Assembly (NCBI GenBank): GCA_025738555.1
Contig: JAOVFP010000003.1
Coordinates: forward strand, 4,092,001-4,156,000
DNA from: Cyathus striatus
Taxonomy: Eukaryota; Basidiomycota; Agaricomycetes; Agaricales; Nidulariaceae
Direction: 5' to 3'
DNA length: 64,000 nucleotides
A program made the translations under genes and the position numbers. Each line of letters opens with the position of its first letter. Positions within the stretch are counted from its first letter, which is position 1. The notes beneath the pieces are model-generated. The model did not search any database, was not told the DNA's origin, and saw only the letters and a list, made by a program, of their open reading frames with translations. Of this stretch, positions 11,590 through 22,814 are shown in pieces.

Positions 11590-13669
11590 CTACAAATTTA
11601 GATTCTTTCTGTTCTTCTTTCTCTTTCCATCCTTCCTTTTCTCCTTCTCCTTCTCTTTTCCTTTAGTTGTTTCTCTCACTCTTTCTTTTCCCTTTCCCTT
11701 TCCCTTTCCCTTTCCCTTATCTTTGCTTTTTATATTGTCAGAAGACTCCTCATCTTCAGATGTCTCCTTTGCATCTTTCTTAGCAATTTTCTGCTGTTTC
11801 TCAATTTTCAGAAGAATAGCCTTTAAAGTTTCTTGAGTCTGTGTCTTTCCTTTCCAAACCTCATGGTCAGAAATGTCTTCATTCCCTTGAAGCCAAAGAT
11901 TCATTTGAGGGTGCATATGAAGTTTTGTAAACACTCCTCTCCACCTATAATATGCTGGTACTGACATAAATATTGGTGCAACAATATTTATACCAGGCAA
12001 TTTGTCTTTCCATTTTCCACTAGAAGTCATTGATGGAAGTTGCTTAATAATATTTTCAATAAATAACCATTTGGCATAGGATAAACATATATTTGAAACA
12101 GTATAATCACGTAAAGCATTGGGAACTTTGAATAGATTGATTAATTTTTGCTGATCTGAAGTTGTTTCTCTTAACTTAGATGTGGAAGATGTTGAAGCAT
12201 CTTCATTGGAACCTGATGGAATACTAGATATATTTGATGTTTGTGTTGTGCCAAAACCATTCTAAATTCCATTTAAGTTATGCACTACTTCTGAAATAAA
12301 TTATAACTTACAAGTAAAATCTTACAATATGTATTTCCATTTGTATCCAGATTCCATTCTACTTGCTGATTTGTATCATTCAATAACTCAGAATATTGAC
12401 CAGCAAAGTTCCATCCTTCACTTTCCCATAAAAAAATATATGGATTGGATACTTGAATCAACTTATACTTCTGTCCAATGTATTTTAAAATCTTATATAA
12501 ATGAACTTGAATTTCAATTTTTCGAAATGAGAATATTGGATCAGCAGCTGAAAAATCTTTGTAGATATACAGAGTTCCAGTGGTTGGAATTGCATCAGAT
12601 GCAATCTCTGACATTGTATCATTGTCTCTAATGTCATAATTATTTCCCACTGCTTTCTGGCAACTATGTCCACCAGTAATTCTTAAGGCACCTTGAAGAT
12701 CTAAAGACATATCCTCTTCAGGAGTATACTCATATTGTCTCATAAAATTTTGAAACTGCATTGGATCATGCAATAATTCATTTTGAGTTGATTTATCAGA
12801 CTCAGAGATTGAACTTCTAGATGAAGTCCCAGAAGCAGATCAGCTTGAAGTAGACTGACTAGATGCAGAATGATGTGAAATAGATCTTCTGCTAACTTTT
12901 GATGAATGACTAGTAGAACTCATAGTAGGAGACTCAGAAGACTCAGATCTTCCCCTTTTATCAACAGATTTACGGGGAGTGGTTTCAGTAGCATCCTGAT
13001 TTTCAAAGTCCATTTCTTCTTGAATTTGAAGAGGCTGCCTTGCATGTGAAGATACTAATGAACTTTCATCTTCATTGAATGAATCATCCATATTAATGGA
13101 CAGAAAATTAAATGAGTCCTGAGGAGCAGATGCTTGAACAAGAGATGCAGGTGTAACTGTTCCTGAACATTCACAGTAGTGTGGTGGTGGAGCAACTGAG
13201 ATGTTGCTATTTTCCAGTAATTTACGCTCCCCCAAGGGGTCTGTACGGATCCGTGCGAATCCGTGCGGAATCTGTACGGATCCATGCAGATCTAGAAATT
13301 CCGTACGGATTCCACACGGATCCGCACAGATTCCATACAGACTCGTACAGAATTCAATTACTTTTTAAAAGTAGTGACAATAGATATCTGCACAGAATGT
13401 GCAGATTGGTATTTTATTGGTTTTAAATCTCATATGTACATTCCTACGACATCTTATAACACCTCAGGTACTCAGAATCATGCTTATAAGAACATTATTA
13501 TTATTATACTACTGACATACATATATAACTATACTAATATAAAAAATAGCCACTACTGAACGAGACAACGGCACTGGTGGTGGTGGTGGTAGTAGTAGTG
13601 CGAGACGGTGACACCGTCGCCATTGTCAGCCACTCTCCTCGTCCTCTCCCTTTGTCCCCCCCCTCCTTG

Positions 13670-14150
13670 CTCCCCTCTCCCCTCACGTTCCTCTCCCCTC
13701 GTGTTCTTCTCCCCTCGTGTTCCTCTCCCCTCGCGTTCTTCTCCCCTCGTGTTCCTCTCCCCTCGCGTTCCTCTCCCCTCGCGTTCCTCTCCCCTCGCGT
13801 TCTTCTCCCCTCGTGTTCCTCTCCCCTCGCGTTCTTCTCCCCTCGTGTTCCTCTCCCCTCGCATTCCTCTCCCCTCGCGTTCTTCTCCCCTCGTGTTCCT
13901 CTCCCCTCACGTTCTTCTCCCCTCGTGTTCCTCTCCCCTCGCGTTCTTCTCCCCTCGTGTTCCTCTCCCGTCGCATTCCTCTCCCCTCGCGTTCTTCTCC
14001 CCTTGCGTTCCTCTCCCGTCGCATTCCTCTCCCCTCGCATTCCTCTCCCCTCACATTCCTCTCACCTCGCATTCCTCTCCTCTCGCGTTCCTCTCACCTC
14101 ACATTCCTCTCCCCTCGCTCCCCTCTCCCCTCGCTCTCCTCTCCCCAGTC
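13670..14150. repeat. 16-bp minisatellite (CCTCTCCCCTCGYGTT), about 30 copies
   Basis: Units CCTCTCCCCTCGCGTT and CTTCTCCCCTCGTGTT alternate. As 16 is not a multiple of three, all frames of both strands stay open, giving several overlapping long ORFs (RGERNARGEE or PLPSRSSPLVF repeats). None is a credible gene. Confidence 0.95.
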
Positions 14151-15780
14151 CACCCCCTTGCTATTCTCTCCCCCGTGGCAACGATTGTTGCCGTCGTGGT
14201 TGTGGGCCTTGGGCACTGTTGTAGCTGTCGCCGTCGCCGTTGCGGGCATGGGTGGGGGAGTGGATGTGGGCGCTGGGCATCTTCGTTGGTGTTGGAGTCT
14301 TCATGAAGCAGGGGAGGGGGGGGAGTGGATGTGGGCGCTGGGCATCTTCGTTGGTGTTGGAGTCTTCATGAAGCAGGGGAGGGGGGGTAGATGACGTGGC
14401 ATCGTCGTTGCTACGCAAGGGGGCCGGGTGATGTGCCATCGTGATCGTCGTTGCGATGCAAAGGGGGGAGATGAAAGGTGGTGACGTGGCGGTGTTGTCA
14501 TCGTCGTTGCGATGCAAAGGAGCAGGAGGGATGAGGTGGGGGGCGACGCGGAGGGGGGAGGGGAGAAATGAGGAGGGGTGAGTGCCTGGCAGCATCGTCA
14601 TAGTTGTCGTGACGCAGGGGGGAAGGAGGAGCCGGGTGACGTGGCGTCGCCGCCTCAGTGAAGCAGGGAGGAGGGGGCTGGGTGACTTCGCTACCCATTG
14701 AGAACAAAAGGGGAGACAAAGGGGAGGAGAGACAAGGGGGAGGAGAGACAAGGGGAAGGAGAGACGAGAGAGGCGGGGGAGAGTGACGTGGGCGATGGTG
14801 GCATTGCCACTGTTCTTGGGCAGTGTTATCGTCTTCATGACACAGGGAGAGGGGGCTGGAGGGGTCTGGAGGGGTCTGGAGGACCCAGCATCATCGTCTT
14901 CATGAGGCTGCTGGAACGTCGAGTGCCGACGACGTTGGGGTGATGTGGGAGGCAGGCGAGAGGGAGTGGGCGTTATAGGTATAGGGGTGGACCAACAACA
15001 TGGCAACGTAGCATCGACGACAACCGTCGTCGATGCTATGCCCACGCAAGTTGGGGGTTGAGAGAGGGGGTTGAGAGGAGAGGGGGAGATGCTGAGGGGA
15101 CCTGGATGACGTGGTGTCGACGCCGCTCTTGCCAGTGGCGCCATCGTCATCGTGATACACAGGAGGAAGGGGGTGTTGAAGTGAGGGTGGAAGACGAGGT
15201 TGGTGGAGGCGGCGTTGTGCCGTGGTACGCGTTGGCATACAACTGGCGCACACGGTGGGGAGAAGGAGGTGGGGGGGAGAGGAAAGTACACTTTGGCGTA
15301 CATTGTTATCGGCACATGGGAGAGGACATTGGCGAAGGCGGCGTTGTGCCATGGTACACATTGGCATACAACTGGCGCACGCAGTGGGGAGAAGGAGGCA
15401 GGGGGGATACATGACGGAGGGTAAGCTGTTGGTAAGAGTAAAGATAGAGAAAATACAATGTACCATTATGATTAGCCCCAGCCCGACCTACATGCACAGT
15501 ACTCCAACCCAGAGCGAGCAAGATGACGGCAACTGTTGATGAGTAGCTGCATTGGTGGCAGCATGTATTGATCAAAGCGATGAGCGAGGAGCGTGAAGCG
15601 AGCAATGGGCGGGGAGGGTGAAGCGAGCGATGAGCGAGAGGGGTGAAGCGAGTTATGAGCGAGGAGGGTGAAGAGAGCGACGACAGTGGGAATAGAGTGA
15701 TGACGGTGAGAACAAGTGTATCGACAGTGAGAAGCACAGTGGTGACACGTCACCGGCACCAGTTACCGGTCACCGACGGC
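14150..15780. repeat. Degenerate GC-rich repeats inside element 3
   Basis: A 67-bp unit with GTGGGCGCTGGGCATCTTCG is repeated in tandem near 14260-14390. After it come loosely related 50-70 bp units containing TGACGTGGCGTCG and GTCATCGTCGTTGCGATGC, and then units with GGCATACAACTGGCGCACGC (about 15200-15400) and GAGCGATGAGCGAGGAGGGTG (15580-15700). CpG is abundant. Proline/threonine-rich open frames on the minus strand arise from this composition. A CpG-poor relative of this region lies at 29960-30430. Confidence 0.75.
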
Positions 15781-15831
15781 CGGTGACAGCGATGACATGT
15801 GACATCATCAGCGGTTATGTGCAAAGGCCGT

Positions 15832-15911
15832 GTTAGCTCAGCTGGTTTAGCACACCATATGTCTGATGACAAAGCAATGGGAAGCTAAGGGTTCAATTCA
15901 CGAAGTGGTAT
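15832..15911 (+). other. tRNA-like unit (possible SINE head or captured tRNA gene)
   Basis: TTAGCTCAGCTGGTTTAGC matches a polymerase III A box and GGGTTCAATTC a B box, about 50 bp apart. Acceptor-like pairing between GCCGT at the start and GTGGT at the end is mostly wobble; an anticodon arm would need an intron-like insertion (CCAT...ATGG). It is followed by an AT-rich tail. I favour a tRNA-derived SINE or pseudogene over a functional tRNA. Confidence 0.45.
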
Positions 15912-16899
15912 GTTATTTTATTAAGTACATATTATATTATAATTACAGATAACATAAGAGGTCCATACGGATTCCGTGTAACTCTTTGTTACGGAATTCT
16001 GCATATTCCGTACAGAATTTACCAATCTGTACAGATTCTGTAAGGAATACGTGCGGAATAATTACTAATTTACAGTGATGTCCCAGCCAATCTACTAATT
16101 ACAGAATCTGCATGGATTCCATACGGAATCTTCGTAATCCGCATGGATCTGCACAGATTCCGTACAGAACACATGGCTCAGTGTAAAGAGCTCCTATTTT
16201 CTAAGATTCTTTCTGCACTGAAATCAAGTAAAATGTTAGAAATATATATAAATAAACAAAAAAATGTACTTTGTTAGTTTCTTTGGTGGTCCAGCAGCAT
16301 CATTCTGCTGGTCTTCTTCAAGACATTGAACAGATGTTATTCTATAAATGTATAAATCACTGAAATCATAAAGTAATTTTTACTTACTTGGTTTTCTTCT
16401 TTCTAATCACTGCCCTTTTCATTTCAGAACTCACCTCATTCACCAGTTCCTGCTCCTTCTCCCCTTCTCCCTGCTCCCCTTCTCTCTGTTCCTCAATTTC
16501 AACTTCTTCCTCCTCACTCTCTGCTTCTCCTTCAGCCATTACCACATCCTCCTTGTCCTCCTCCTCCTCCTCCTCACTCTCACTTACAACCTTCTTTCTC
16601 CCTTTCCCCTTTCTCCCACTTTTACTAACTTCTCCTGACTTAGCTCCACCTCTCTTGGATCTGGAACTAGGAGCTTGAGACTTTACTGCTCCAGAAGTGC
16701 CAGAATTTTTGGACCTGGTGGAAGTGGCAGGAACAGCAGCAGTAGCAGCTGTAGCAGATCTGAGAGCTCTAGGAGGCATAGAGATTGAAGTACAATAAAG
16801 CAGAGGTTAAGTGCATTCTGATGAGGGGGGAAAGGAAGGAACTTTACAGCACAGGTGCTTCTATATATGAGATACAGCAAGACATCACAAGATTCAACA

Positions 16900-17880
16900 A
16901 GAACATAGTGAGAGGGGGGGGGGGGGGTACACACAGACAGAGGGGAGAGGATAGGACATGGTGAAACTATAACATATTGAAGAGGGGGAGGGGGTACATG
17001 CAATGGAGGGGGGAAGACGATGCGCAGCACAATGAGAACATAGCAAGGGGGGGTGAACACACAGACAGGGGGAAGATGGCACATAGTCGATGCAACGACG
17101 TTACATGGCGCAACATGAACATAACAAAAGGGGTATGTGCATCTGGGGGGGAATGCACAGATGGAGGGGAAAGACAGCACATAGTCGACACAACGATGTT
17201 GCATGGGGCAACATGAACATAATGAGAGGGGGGTAAGCATATCTGGGGGGGTGAACATGCAGACAGAGGGGGGAAGACAGCGTGATGTGGGCATAGTAAG
17301 AGGGGGGGTATGCACATCCAGGGGGTGAGAACATGCAGATGGAGGGGGGGGTGGCACACAGTCAACATTGCACGGCGCAACATGAACATAACGAAAGGGG
17401 GGTATCCACATCTGGGGGGAACATACAGATGGAGGGGGAAAACAGTGTATAGTCGACATGACGATGTTGCACAGCACAACATGAATATAGTGAGAGGGGG
17501 GGTATGTGCATCTGAGGGGGTGAACATGCAGATGGAGAGGGGAAGACAGCACACAGTCGACATGGCAATGTTGCACAGCACAATGTGAACATAGTGAGAG
17601 GGGGGGTATGTGCATCCAGGGGGGTGAACATGCAGACAGAGGGGGGAAGACAGCACACAGTCAACATGGTGACATTGCACAGTGCAACGTGAATATAGTG
17701 AGAGGGGGGGTATGCACATCCAGGGGGTGAATGTGCAGATGGAGGGGGGACAGCACATAGTTGATGCAATGATGTTGCACGGCGCAATGTGAGCATAACG
17801 AGAGGAGGGGTAAGCACATCTGGGGGGGTGAATGTGCAGATGGAGGGAGGAAGAGAGAGCAGAAAGGGTGGGGGAGGACA
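16900..17880. repeat. ~100-bp minisatellite, about nine copies
   Basis: Units contain a G-rich run (GAGAGGGGGGGTATG), then GTGAACATGCAGA, GGAGGGGAAGACAGCACA, GTCGACATGG and ATGTTGCACAGCGCAACATG. Spacing between successive ACAGCACA.AGTCGAC motifs is about 90-103 bp. Proline- and cysteine-rich open frames through the block are repeat translations. From 17881 to 18439 no gene is seen. Confidence 0.85.
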
Positions 17881-18439
17881 TTGTGCAGTGCATCAAGAAT
17901 GAATCAAGAATGAGCATTTGCACTACATGACAGAATCGCCCACACATGTACCAACATATGGTGTCATCAAAGATACACCTCTGTTGCTAAAAAAAAACTA
18001 GCAAGAACAAGTAAATGAAACATAAAAAAAAAACTTACCTGTTGGTATCTCCCCCAACAACAAATCCTTTTGACCCTCCACCATGTTCCAGACTTATAGC
18101 AAGAAGGGACAATAAGAGAGTGAAGAGACAGAGAGGAAGCAAGTCAAGGGAAAAGGGTGGGAAAGGGCGAAGAGGGGGAAAGTGGGGGGAGGAGCAAGTA
18201 ACCAGTCCAGGTAATTCCACCAAATCCAAAAACTACACACAGACCATTTGTGCACGGACCATGTCACATGACATCATGCAAGGGAACCGAAACTGAATAT
18301 GAAAAATGCATGGACCATGTCACATGGTCATGTGATCTTCAATGCAGATCTTTGATGTGGACCAATGTTGTGTGGGAACTTGTGACAACAGAGTTTAATG
18401 TCAGATAATGTACTGACAGTTCAGTAACTTACTATCAAG

Positions 18440-18640
18440 AGATTCTCACTGGACTCTCTGAGATTCATCTCACTATAGTATCACTGCACTCTCTGAGACT
18501 CTCACCCAATGAGAATTTAGTGAGATTTTAGTGAGATGAAAATTGTTCATTTTCTCAATGTAGCCTCAGTAAATTCTCAGTGAACTCTCTCTACACTCTC
18601 AGTACTATCACTAAAATTAACCTGGATTCTCCTGAGAATG
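18440..18640. repeat. ACTCTCACTGGACTC-type repeat block, second occurrence
   Basis: Contains TTCTCACTGGACTCTCTGAG and related units in both orientations; same family as 5536-5720. It abuts the Gag fragment. Confidence 0.55.
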
Positions 18641-18650
18641 TGGGTCAGTG

Positions 18651-19190
18651 TCATGTCCTCCAATCCTTAGCCATGTGTCCAGCTTTAGCACAAAACAAGC
18701 AGAGCTTGTTTTCCAAATGATGTTTGCACTCCTCCAGAGTTAACTTACTATCAGGCCCTAATTTACCTGTTAAGTCCAGGCCTTGAGAGGCAGGACAGCA
18801 TGGTTGGGCTGTAGACCCAGAGGAAGTGCTGGGAGTGGGTACTGATACAGCATTAGACTCAGAGGTGGTGGCAGCAGGCTCTGAAGGAGTGTTTCCCTGG
18901 TTCCTATTGTTGGAAGCCAGAGGAAGAGTCTTGGAAGGTGCAGCAGCAGCCTTGTGATGCCTCTCCTCAATGGAACACTCAGTACTGCACTCCCAATAGA
19001 AGCCCTGGGCCAAAGCCTTCATAGGCTGAAGGGATTCAGGACAAGGAATCTCCCTGCCAGAGATTTTATCCTTAATGCACAGACATAATCCATAGTAATA
19101 TTGTGAGGTGAGGGATGGGTCATCCCAGTTCAACAGTGTTGCATATTGGTTGAAGCTAATCTGAACATAAAATTTGGAGCTGTATATCAT
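18651..19190 (-). pseudogene. Retrotransposon Gag C-terminal fragment (Ty3-type)
   Basis: An open minus-strand frame of 179 codons. It starts with a capsid-like segment (SFNQYATLLNWDDPSL, YYYGLCLCIKDKISGREIP) followed by a Ser/Thr/Pro-rich linker, then LTLEECKHHLENKLCLFC and AKAGHMAKDWR. That last part is the CX2CX4HX4C zinc knuckle of Gag, with the final Cys replaced by Trp. The upstream Gag and the whole Pol are absent; the 5' end runs into an inverted repeat (19163-19288) and the 3' end into a repeat block. It lies just upstream of gene A copy 2, in opposite orientation, and may have displaced that gene's 5' exons. Confidence 0.75.
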
Positions 19191-19288
19191 TTGTTATTGT
19201 TGAGGCATTCTGGAGACTTTCACTATTTTTAGCAAAAGTCTCCAGAACACCTTGACACTAATGATATACAGCTCTGAATTTTATGTTC
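19163..19288. repeat. ~55-bp inverted repeat around the 5' end of the Gag fragment
   Basis: GAACATAAAATTTGGAGCTG on the left pairs with CAGCTCTGAATTTTATGTTC on the right. The inner parts TCTGGAGACTTT and AAAGTCTCCAGA also pair. A few mismatches occur. Downstream (19289-19579) no coding sequence is seen before the exon of gene A copy 2. Confidence 0.8.
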
Positions 19289-19713
19289 AATGACATGTTT
19301 TAAAGCTCTTAAGCAGTAGCATAACATACTTAAAATGCACATAATTTTGTCAAGCCCAAGTAACATGGTAAAGCATGCAATACAGTCAAAACCTCACCTT
19401 TTTTCATCACTTCCTGTAGCATTATTCTGTGTATATAAAAATTTGCAAAAGTCATATTATGATAGGGCAAGTCGTGTATTACATATCTACATTTTACATG
19501 AAGAGATTTGAGCTACTTTGAGGGAAGTTATGTTTCTTGCAATCTTGTTTGTTTGTATTTTGTGTGTGCAATACTTTTGATCAGCACTGTAGCAAAGAAA
19601 TATGATCCTATTGCTGATTCTAATCAGTGGTTTTATGTTGTTGATAGTGACAGCCCACATTGGCATCTTTTGGGTAACTTTGAATGTGCTATTGAGGAAA
19701 ATGAGGAATTTAC

Positions 19714-21126
19714 CAGTAATTTACACTCCCCCAAGAGGTCTGTACGGATCTGTACGGAATCCGCACGGAATCCGAAAATTCCGTACGGATCCGTGCGGAT
19801 TCCATGCGGATCTGTACAGACCCGTACAGACCTGTATAGATACCATACAGAATTTATATAGTAGCTATTATTATTATTAGAGGTGATTATTCTATATGGA
19901 TTCCATACATATTCTGCATGGATTCTGTGTGGATTTATGCATTGCTGCCTTGTCACACATGTCAAGTGTAACCCTAGGTGAAAAGTGTCACACTATACAA
20001 AATCCATGATACACTCAATATATAGTATCATTCTCAATGCATAGTATCACACTTAATGCATAGTGTTATGCTTAATGTATAGTGTCACACTCATCACTTA
20101 GTGTTATGCTTAATGCATAGTGTCACACTCAATACTTAGTATCATGTTTAATGTATAGTGTCACACTTAATGCATAGTGTCACGCTTAATGCATACTGTC
20201 ACACTCTACGCTTAGTGTCACACTTAATGCATAGTGTCATGTTTAATGTATAGTGTGACACTCAACACTTAGCGTCACGCTTAGTCACACTCAACGCTTA
20301 GTGTCACACTCAACGCTTAGTGTCACACTCAATGCTTAGTGTCACACTCAATGCTTAGTGTCACACTCAATGCTTTGTGTCACACTCAATGCTTAGTGTC
20401 ACACTCAACGCTTAGTGTCACACTCAACGCTTAGTGTCACACTCAATGCTTAGTGTCACACTCAACGCTTAGTGTCACACTCAATGCTTAGTGTCACACT
20501 CAACGCTTAGTGTCATGCTTAGTTGCACTCAACACTTAGTGTCACACTCAACACTTAGCGTCACGCTTAGTCACACTCAACACTTAGTGTCACGCTTAGT
20601 CACACTCAACGCTTAGTGTCACACTCAATGCTTAGTGTCACACTCAATGCTTAGTGTCACACTTAATGCTTAGTGTCACGCTTAGTCACACTCAACACTT
20701 AGTGTCACACTCAACACCTAGTATCACACTCAACACCTAGTGTCACGCTTATAGTGTCACATTTAATGTATAGTGTCACATTTAACATATAGTGTCACAC
20801 TCAACACCTAGTATCACACTCAACTCCTAGTGTCATGCTTAATGCAGAGTGTCACATGCAAGGAAATAAGTATAATAAAATTCTGTACAGATTCTGTACA
20901 GAATCTGTACAGAATTTTCAGGTCTGTAATGCGGAATTCCGAGGAATTCTGCGTAATCCATACGGAATTTTCGGAATCTGTGCGGAATCTGTACAGACCC
21001 AAAAAAACCTCTGCCAAAATGAAAAAAATCTGTGCAGATTCCGCACGGATTCCGAAAATTCCATACAGATTCCACACAGATTCCGTGCAGATCCATACAG
21101 AACACATGGCTAAGTGTAAAGAGCTC
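19714..21126. mobile_element. 8-bp-TSD TIR element 1 (1413 bp) with 19-bp satellite
   Basis: Ends CAGTAATTTACACTCCCCC and (complement) GAGCTCTTTACACTTAGCC; target duplication GAATTTAC is perfect at 19706-19713 and 21127-21134. Subterminal units of the type TACGGAATCCGCACGG lie at both ends. The interior is a 19-bp satellite. It is nearly the same as element 2 apart from array length and CpG changes. No ORF for transposition. Confidence 0.93.
19990..20840. repeat. 19-bp satellite array in element 1
   Basis: Unit CAACGCTTAGTGTCACACT with variants (AATGC, AACAC; flanks with TATAGTGTCAC). Roughly 40-45 units, most regular from 20280 to 20700. Units follow each other directly, with no spacers. 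Confidence 0.95.
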
Positions 21127-21953
21127 GAATTTACACAGATTCAGCAAGGAAATTATGTTTTACATGTATTATGTGTAAGTGATATTTTTATGTATTTTTA
21201 CAGCTTCAAACTCAACTATGCAAATAGTCTTCTTTTTTCCTTCAGGTCAAGAAGCATCCACACCAATTACAGTTCAGTCTCACTCTGCATCTATTTCTAC
21301 TTGCAATCAATCTGTATCAATGGCTCCATCTGCTGTAACAGAAGCTGCTGCTGAGTCTCAAGTAATTGCTGCATGTCTTGGTGTCCATGCAGATGAACTT
21401 AACTGCACTTTTGAGGATGGAATAAGAGGCCAATATATGAAGTACATGCTAGCTCTCAAGTATCTGGATATATATAACTCAATGGCAAGGAACAACCAAT
21501 GGCAAGGGAAACCACCAAGAAAGAAGGAAATCATTGACATTTTCCTGTCCTATTCATACTTTCAGTCTAATCACTCAAAGCTTTTTACAAGCTATCAGAT
21601 TATCCTCTTTTAAGGGAATGGATGAAGGGAAAAGATGGAGGGAAAAGATGATGCTCCATCTGACCTGGAAGCATGGGGATATGAGAAGTCCCAAAAATAT
21701 ACATTTGAGGACCTTAAGACATTTTATAACAATGGAGGGACACTTGATCCTGACAGAGCAGTAAGAAATAAAGTGAAGGGAAAGGGAAAGGAAAAAGTTA
21801 AAAGTAAACAGGAGGAGTCAGATGATGAGGAGTCAGATGATGATGATGGTGATGATGATGTGAGAATGAGGATGATGATGATGATGATGAGGAGGAGGAG
21901 GAGGAGGAAATGGAGAAGAATAAGAATAAACACTTTGGAGATTTAAAGATTGG

Positions 21954-22649
21954 ATGAATTTTAAGAACCCAACTATAAATTTGCACATATGGATTATTTT
22001 AATAATGTTGCCAGGAGTATCAGCAAACATGCAGCCCTTTCCTGATATATCATTTAAAACTTTTAGCAAATTTATCAGTAATAATTATAGTTCAGAAATA
22101 TCCTTATCAACAGCCTTAGTAATACTATTTACAGTTACACACAACTGTGACTTATTAAGTCTTCATGCATGGCAACACAATCCTAGATATCCTCAGAAGA
22201 ATAATGTACAAATGACTGCTTGGATGCTTACCTTATCTTGGGCTTTACAAGAACAACTTGGAGAGAGATGTAACAAATTGTTTAAAGGTGAACCTGGTGA
22301 CCAAGCAGATACTACTCTGGCACTGAGCTTGGATCAATTGATGAAGACTCTAAAGCTTAATCCATGTGAATCATCTGGCAAATTTAAAGGAAACTTAAAG
22401 TCAGTATCTCATAAAGAGATTTCACCATCATTTGTTATTTGTCCTGTAACTGCTGTATGTCAAACAAATACATGCCCCCCATTAGCATTGCACATCAGCA
22501 AATTCCCATATTACAAAATTAGTGAAATTAGCAAGAAATTAGGTAACATTAGTGATATTAAAGGCTACCCATCTCTTATATTCTCTAGAAGTCACACATT
22601 TTGGCCTAATGTTGTTGATATAAGCTCATATAAGGTGATCATAGGTTGA
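21954..22649 (+). pseudogene. N-terminal fragment of a second CxC5/KDZ-associated gene
   Basis: Open for 231 codons. Segments PFPDISFKTFSKFISNN, DLLSLHAWQ, SLDQLMKTLKLNP and FVICPVTAVCQTNTCPP align in order with the gene at 9886-11098 (PFPEITFSDFSEFITNN, DLLNLHGYQ, SKLDSFATILTLDP, FTICPSHYTCSTQSCD). It starts directly after gene A copy 2, as the other copy follows gene A copy 1. The protein stops after the first cysteine cluster; nothing resembling the remaining clusters or the transposase follows before the Plavaka element at 22815. Start ATG at 21954 is plausible but not proven. Confidence 0.6.
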
Positions 22650-22814
22650 TGTATTATTTAGAAATACCAATACCATGCATATTACTATGCATTTAAATAC
22701 ACTTTAGTAACAATTACAATATTTTACATATTATATGATTACAGAGTATTGATATCTATCATTAAAAGGACTGACATAGAACTTTTTACAATCTGTGAGT
22801 ACATTACTTGATAC

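Larger units (their letters stand above)
13215..16193. mobile_element. 8-bp-TSD TIR element 3 (2979 bp) with GC-rich cargo
   Basis: The left end reads CAGTAATTTACGCTCCCCC and the right end, complemented, GAGCTCTTTACACTGAGCC. Target duplication CTATTTTC is perfect (13207-13214 and 16194-16201). Subterminal regions (about 13240-13350 and 15960-16170) hold direct and inverted units of the type TACGGATTCCG. The interior is unlike elements 1 and 2: a 16-bp minisatellite, degenerate GC-rich repeats and a tRNA-like unit. No transposase ORF is present. It interrupts exon 3 of gene A copy 1; removing the element and one duplication restores the reading frame (ERILENSNIS). Confidence 0.9.
11590..16779 (-). 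pseudogene. 'Gene A' copy 1: unrecognised KDZ-neighbour protein, split by a 3-kb element
   Basis: A five-exon model on the minus strand keeps phase at every junction: exon 1 16779-16388 (basic then highly acidic, MPPRALRSA...SESEEEEEED), intron 46 bp; exon 2 16341-16270, intron 52 bp; exon 3 from 16217, continuing after the insert at 13214 down to 12312, intron 50 bp; exon 5 12261-11590. Exon 3 holds a conserved-looking block (GALRITGGHSCQKAVGNN, YIYKDFSAADPIF, SNPYIFLWESEGW); the last exon has KWKDKLPG..., MHPQMNLWLQG and a long Lys-rich tail (KGKGKGKGKGKERV). Damage: TGA at 12840-12842 (TSS-stop-SAS, CGA-type) and the 2979-bp insertion 13215-16193. The homologue at 19580-21950 shares the order, the intron before the last part and the Lys/acidic tail. 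Both copies precede a CxC5-KDZ gene on the same strand. Function unknown; I do not recognise a domain. Confidence 0.6.
19580..21950 (+). pseudogene. 'Gene A' copy 2, interrupted by element 1
   Basis: After an acceptor (TTTTGATCAG, about 19570-19580) the product reads AKKYDPIADSNQWFYVVDSD, HWHLLGNFECAIEENEEFT. Here element 1 interrupts; removal of element and one GAATTTAC restores EEFTQIQQGNYVLHVLC, then an intron (GTAAGT...TTTTACAG). This matches SNPYIFLWESEGW...GNTYCKILL and the intron position of gene A copy 1. Downstream are AWGYEKSQKYTFEDLKTF and a tail KGKGKEKVKSKQEESDDEESD, comparable to the Lys/acidic tail of copy 1. Damage: an extra T near 21585 and a 13-bp tandem duplication (21621-21633/21634-21646), both shifting frame. 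5' exons are not found. Function unknown. Confidence 0.6.

Noticed and set aside
13534..14394. Several long overlapping ORFs on both strands, up to 232 codons
   Set aside because: They are all translations of a 16-bp minisatellite, which leaves every frame open; no start context, intron or motif.
14161..15466. Pro/Ser/Thr-rich ORFs of 188-384 codons on the minus strand
   Set aside because: They follow GC-rich degenerate repeats inside a transposable element and have no non-repetitive segment.
16683..17947. Cys/His/Pro-rich ORFs of 150-326 codons
   Set aside because: Repeat translations of the ~100-bp minisatellite in three frames.
19990..20840. CRISPR-like regular array
   Set aside because: Units of 19 bp follow each other without unique spacers and the genome is eukaryotic.
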